NCBI GenBank assembly: GCA_905236585.1
Contig: CAJOQZ010000141.1
Span: forward strand, 1 to 7,040
Origin: an uncultured Lachnospiraceae bacterium
GTDB taxonomy: Bacteria; Bacillota; Clostridia; Lachnospirales; Lachnospiraceae
Direction: 5' to 3'
DNA length: 7,040 bases
Numbering within the stretch: position 1 is the first letter of the stretch; every line of letters starts with the position of its first letter. A program made the translations under genes and the position numbers. The notes under the pieces are model-generated. The model searched no databases, was not told the origin of the DNA, and saw only the letters and a program-made list of their open reading frames with translations. This document shows positions 6,489 through 7,040 of the stretch, piece after piece.

Positions 6489-7040
6489 ATGGATTTTATA
6501 AAAAAACATAAAAAACCAATTATCATCATCGCCGTCATCCTGCTAATCATCATCTGGATCGGCACAAGAATAACAACCGCCATGGAACAAGTCTCGGAAA
6601 TGGCGATGGATTACGGCGCGACGGCGCAGACCGCCGCCATGCAGGACATGTCGCAGAAAATCTCCGTGACCGGAAAAGTCGAAAGCCAGAACGTCGTCTC
6701 CGTCACAACCGACCTGACCGCCCGCTGCAAGGAGTTAAACGTCGCGTTGGGCGACCACGTCGAAGCGGGAGACGTCCTATGCACATTTGACACCGAAGAG
6801 ATCAAGAACCAGATTGCCGCCATCGAAGAGCAGACATCACAGGCGGCGGCGCTGAACCAAAAGCAGCAGGAGATCGCGGAGCGAGGCTTATCCGAGGCGA
6901 ATATCGACCGGACGGACAGTCTGACGGAAAAAAACGAAAAAGTCGCGGAATTGGAGAATAAGATCGCCCTCGAAAACAAAAAGGCGACCGAAGCCGAAGA
7001 TGAGGCGACATACAATAAAACTAAAATGAAAGAGACGCAG
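6489..7040 (+). CDS. HlyD/MacA-like membrane-fusion (periplasmic adaptor) protein, N-terminal part
   Basis: The frame is open from the ATG at 6489 through the end of the window (184 codons, no stop), so the gene is cut by the window edge. AGAGG at 6479-6483 stands 5 nt before the start. The product has a short basic N-terminus (KKHKK), one strongly hydrophobic membrane anchor (residues about 10-24, rich in Ile), and a Met-rich linker (Met32, 38, 40, 51 and 54). The first half of a lipoyl/barrel-sandwich domain follows (ISVTGKVESQNVVSV, then LNVALGDHVEAGDVLCTFD to about residue 101). After that comes a long Glu/Lys/Gln-rich coiled coil from about 103 to the edge. This order is that of adaptor subunits that work with MacB-like ABC exporters in Gram-positive bacteria (YknX type). 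An ABC ATPase and permease are expected downstream but lie outside the window. Cys80 and Cys98 flank the lipoyl turn. Confidence 0.88.
   Translation, partial: MDFIKKHKKPIIIIAVILLIIIWIGTRITTAMEQVSEMAMDYGATAQTAAMQDMSQKISVTGKVESQNVVSVTTDLTARCKELNVALGDHVEAGDVLCTFDTEEIKNQIAAIEEQTSQAAALNQKQQEIAERGLSEANIDRTDSLTEKNEKVAELENKIALENKKATEAEDEATYNKTKMKETQ

Noticed and set aside
6611..7015. A 134-residue Ser/Ala/Phe-rich open frame on the - strand at the right end
   Set aside because: The + strand encodes a clear membrane-fusion protein here; the - frame is the complement of its coiled-coil codons.

Overview
The window looks like a chromosomal segment from a Gram-positive anaerobe of the Clostridia, most likely Lachnospiraceae-like. 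This is inferred from four things: strong AGGAG-type ribosome binding sites, a lipoprotein-anchored sugar-binding protein, a YtrA-type GntR/ABC operon, and a membrane-fusion protein with an N-terminal membrane anchor. By eye the G+C content is near one half. All supported genes lie on the + strand, and I see no rRNA, tRNA, CRISPR array, insertion sequence or phage gene.

Layout. (1) Positions 3-401 are the 3' end of a gene that starts before the window; its product has a charged helical stretch and is not recognised. (2) Positions 444-1640 encode a XylF/ChvE-like sugar-binding lipoprotein with no transporter permease or ATPase beside it. (3) Positions 1700-2794 encode a soluble HD-GYP phosphodiesterase with a TTG start. 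It lies 59 nt after the lipoprotein gene, separated by a small hairpin. (4) Positions 2808-2868 are a compact control region. A terminator-like palindrome contains the -35 box of a near-consensus promoter, and a 12-bp perfect inverted repeat covers the -10 box and predicted start site. (5) Positions 2896-6350 form a tightly overlapping three-gene operon: a YtrA-type GntR repressor, an ABC ATPase, and a 743-residue permease with about nine membrane segments and a C-terminal extracytoplasmic domain of about 350 residues. (6) Positions 6358-6423 hold a long hairpin terminator. (7) Positions 6489-7040 are the start of a HlyD/MacA-like membrane-fusion protein that runs off the window.

How the genes may work together. 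The GntR-ABC-permease set most likely forms one self-regulated unit: the repressor binds the inverted repeat over its own promoter and is released under some envelope or antibiotic-type signal, as is known for YtrA-family operons. The sugar-binding lipoprotein and the HD-GYP protein may be co-transcribed, which would put sugar sensing beside cyclic-di-GMP turnover, but this is only inference. The membrane-fusion protein probably opens a separate efflux operon. I found no convincing wholly new system. The parts most worth a second look are the nested control region, the permease ectodomain, and the orphan sugar-binding/HD-GYP pair.
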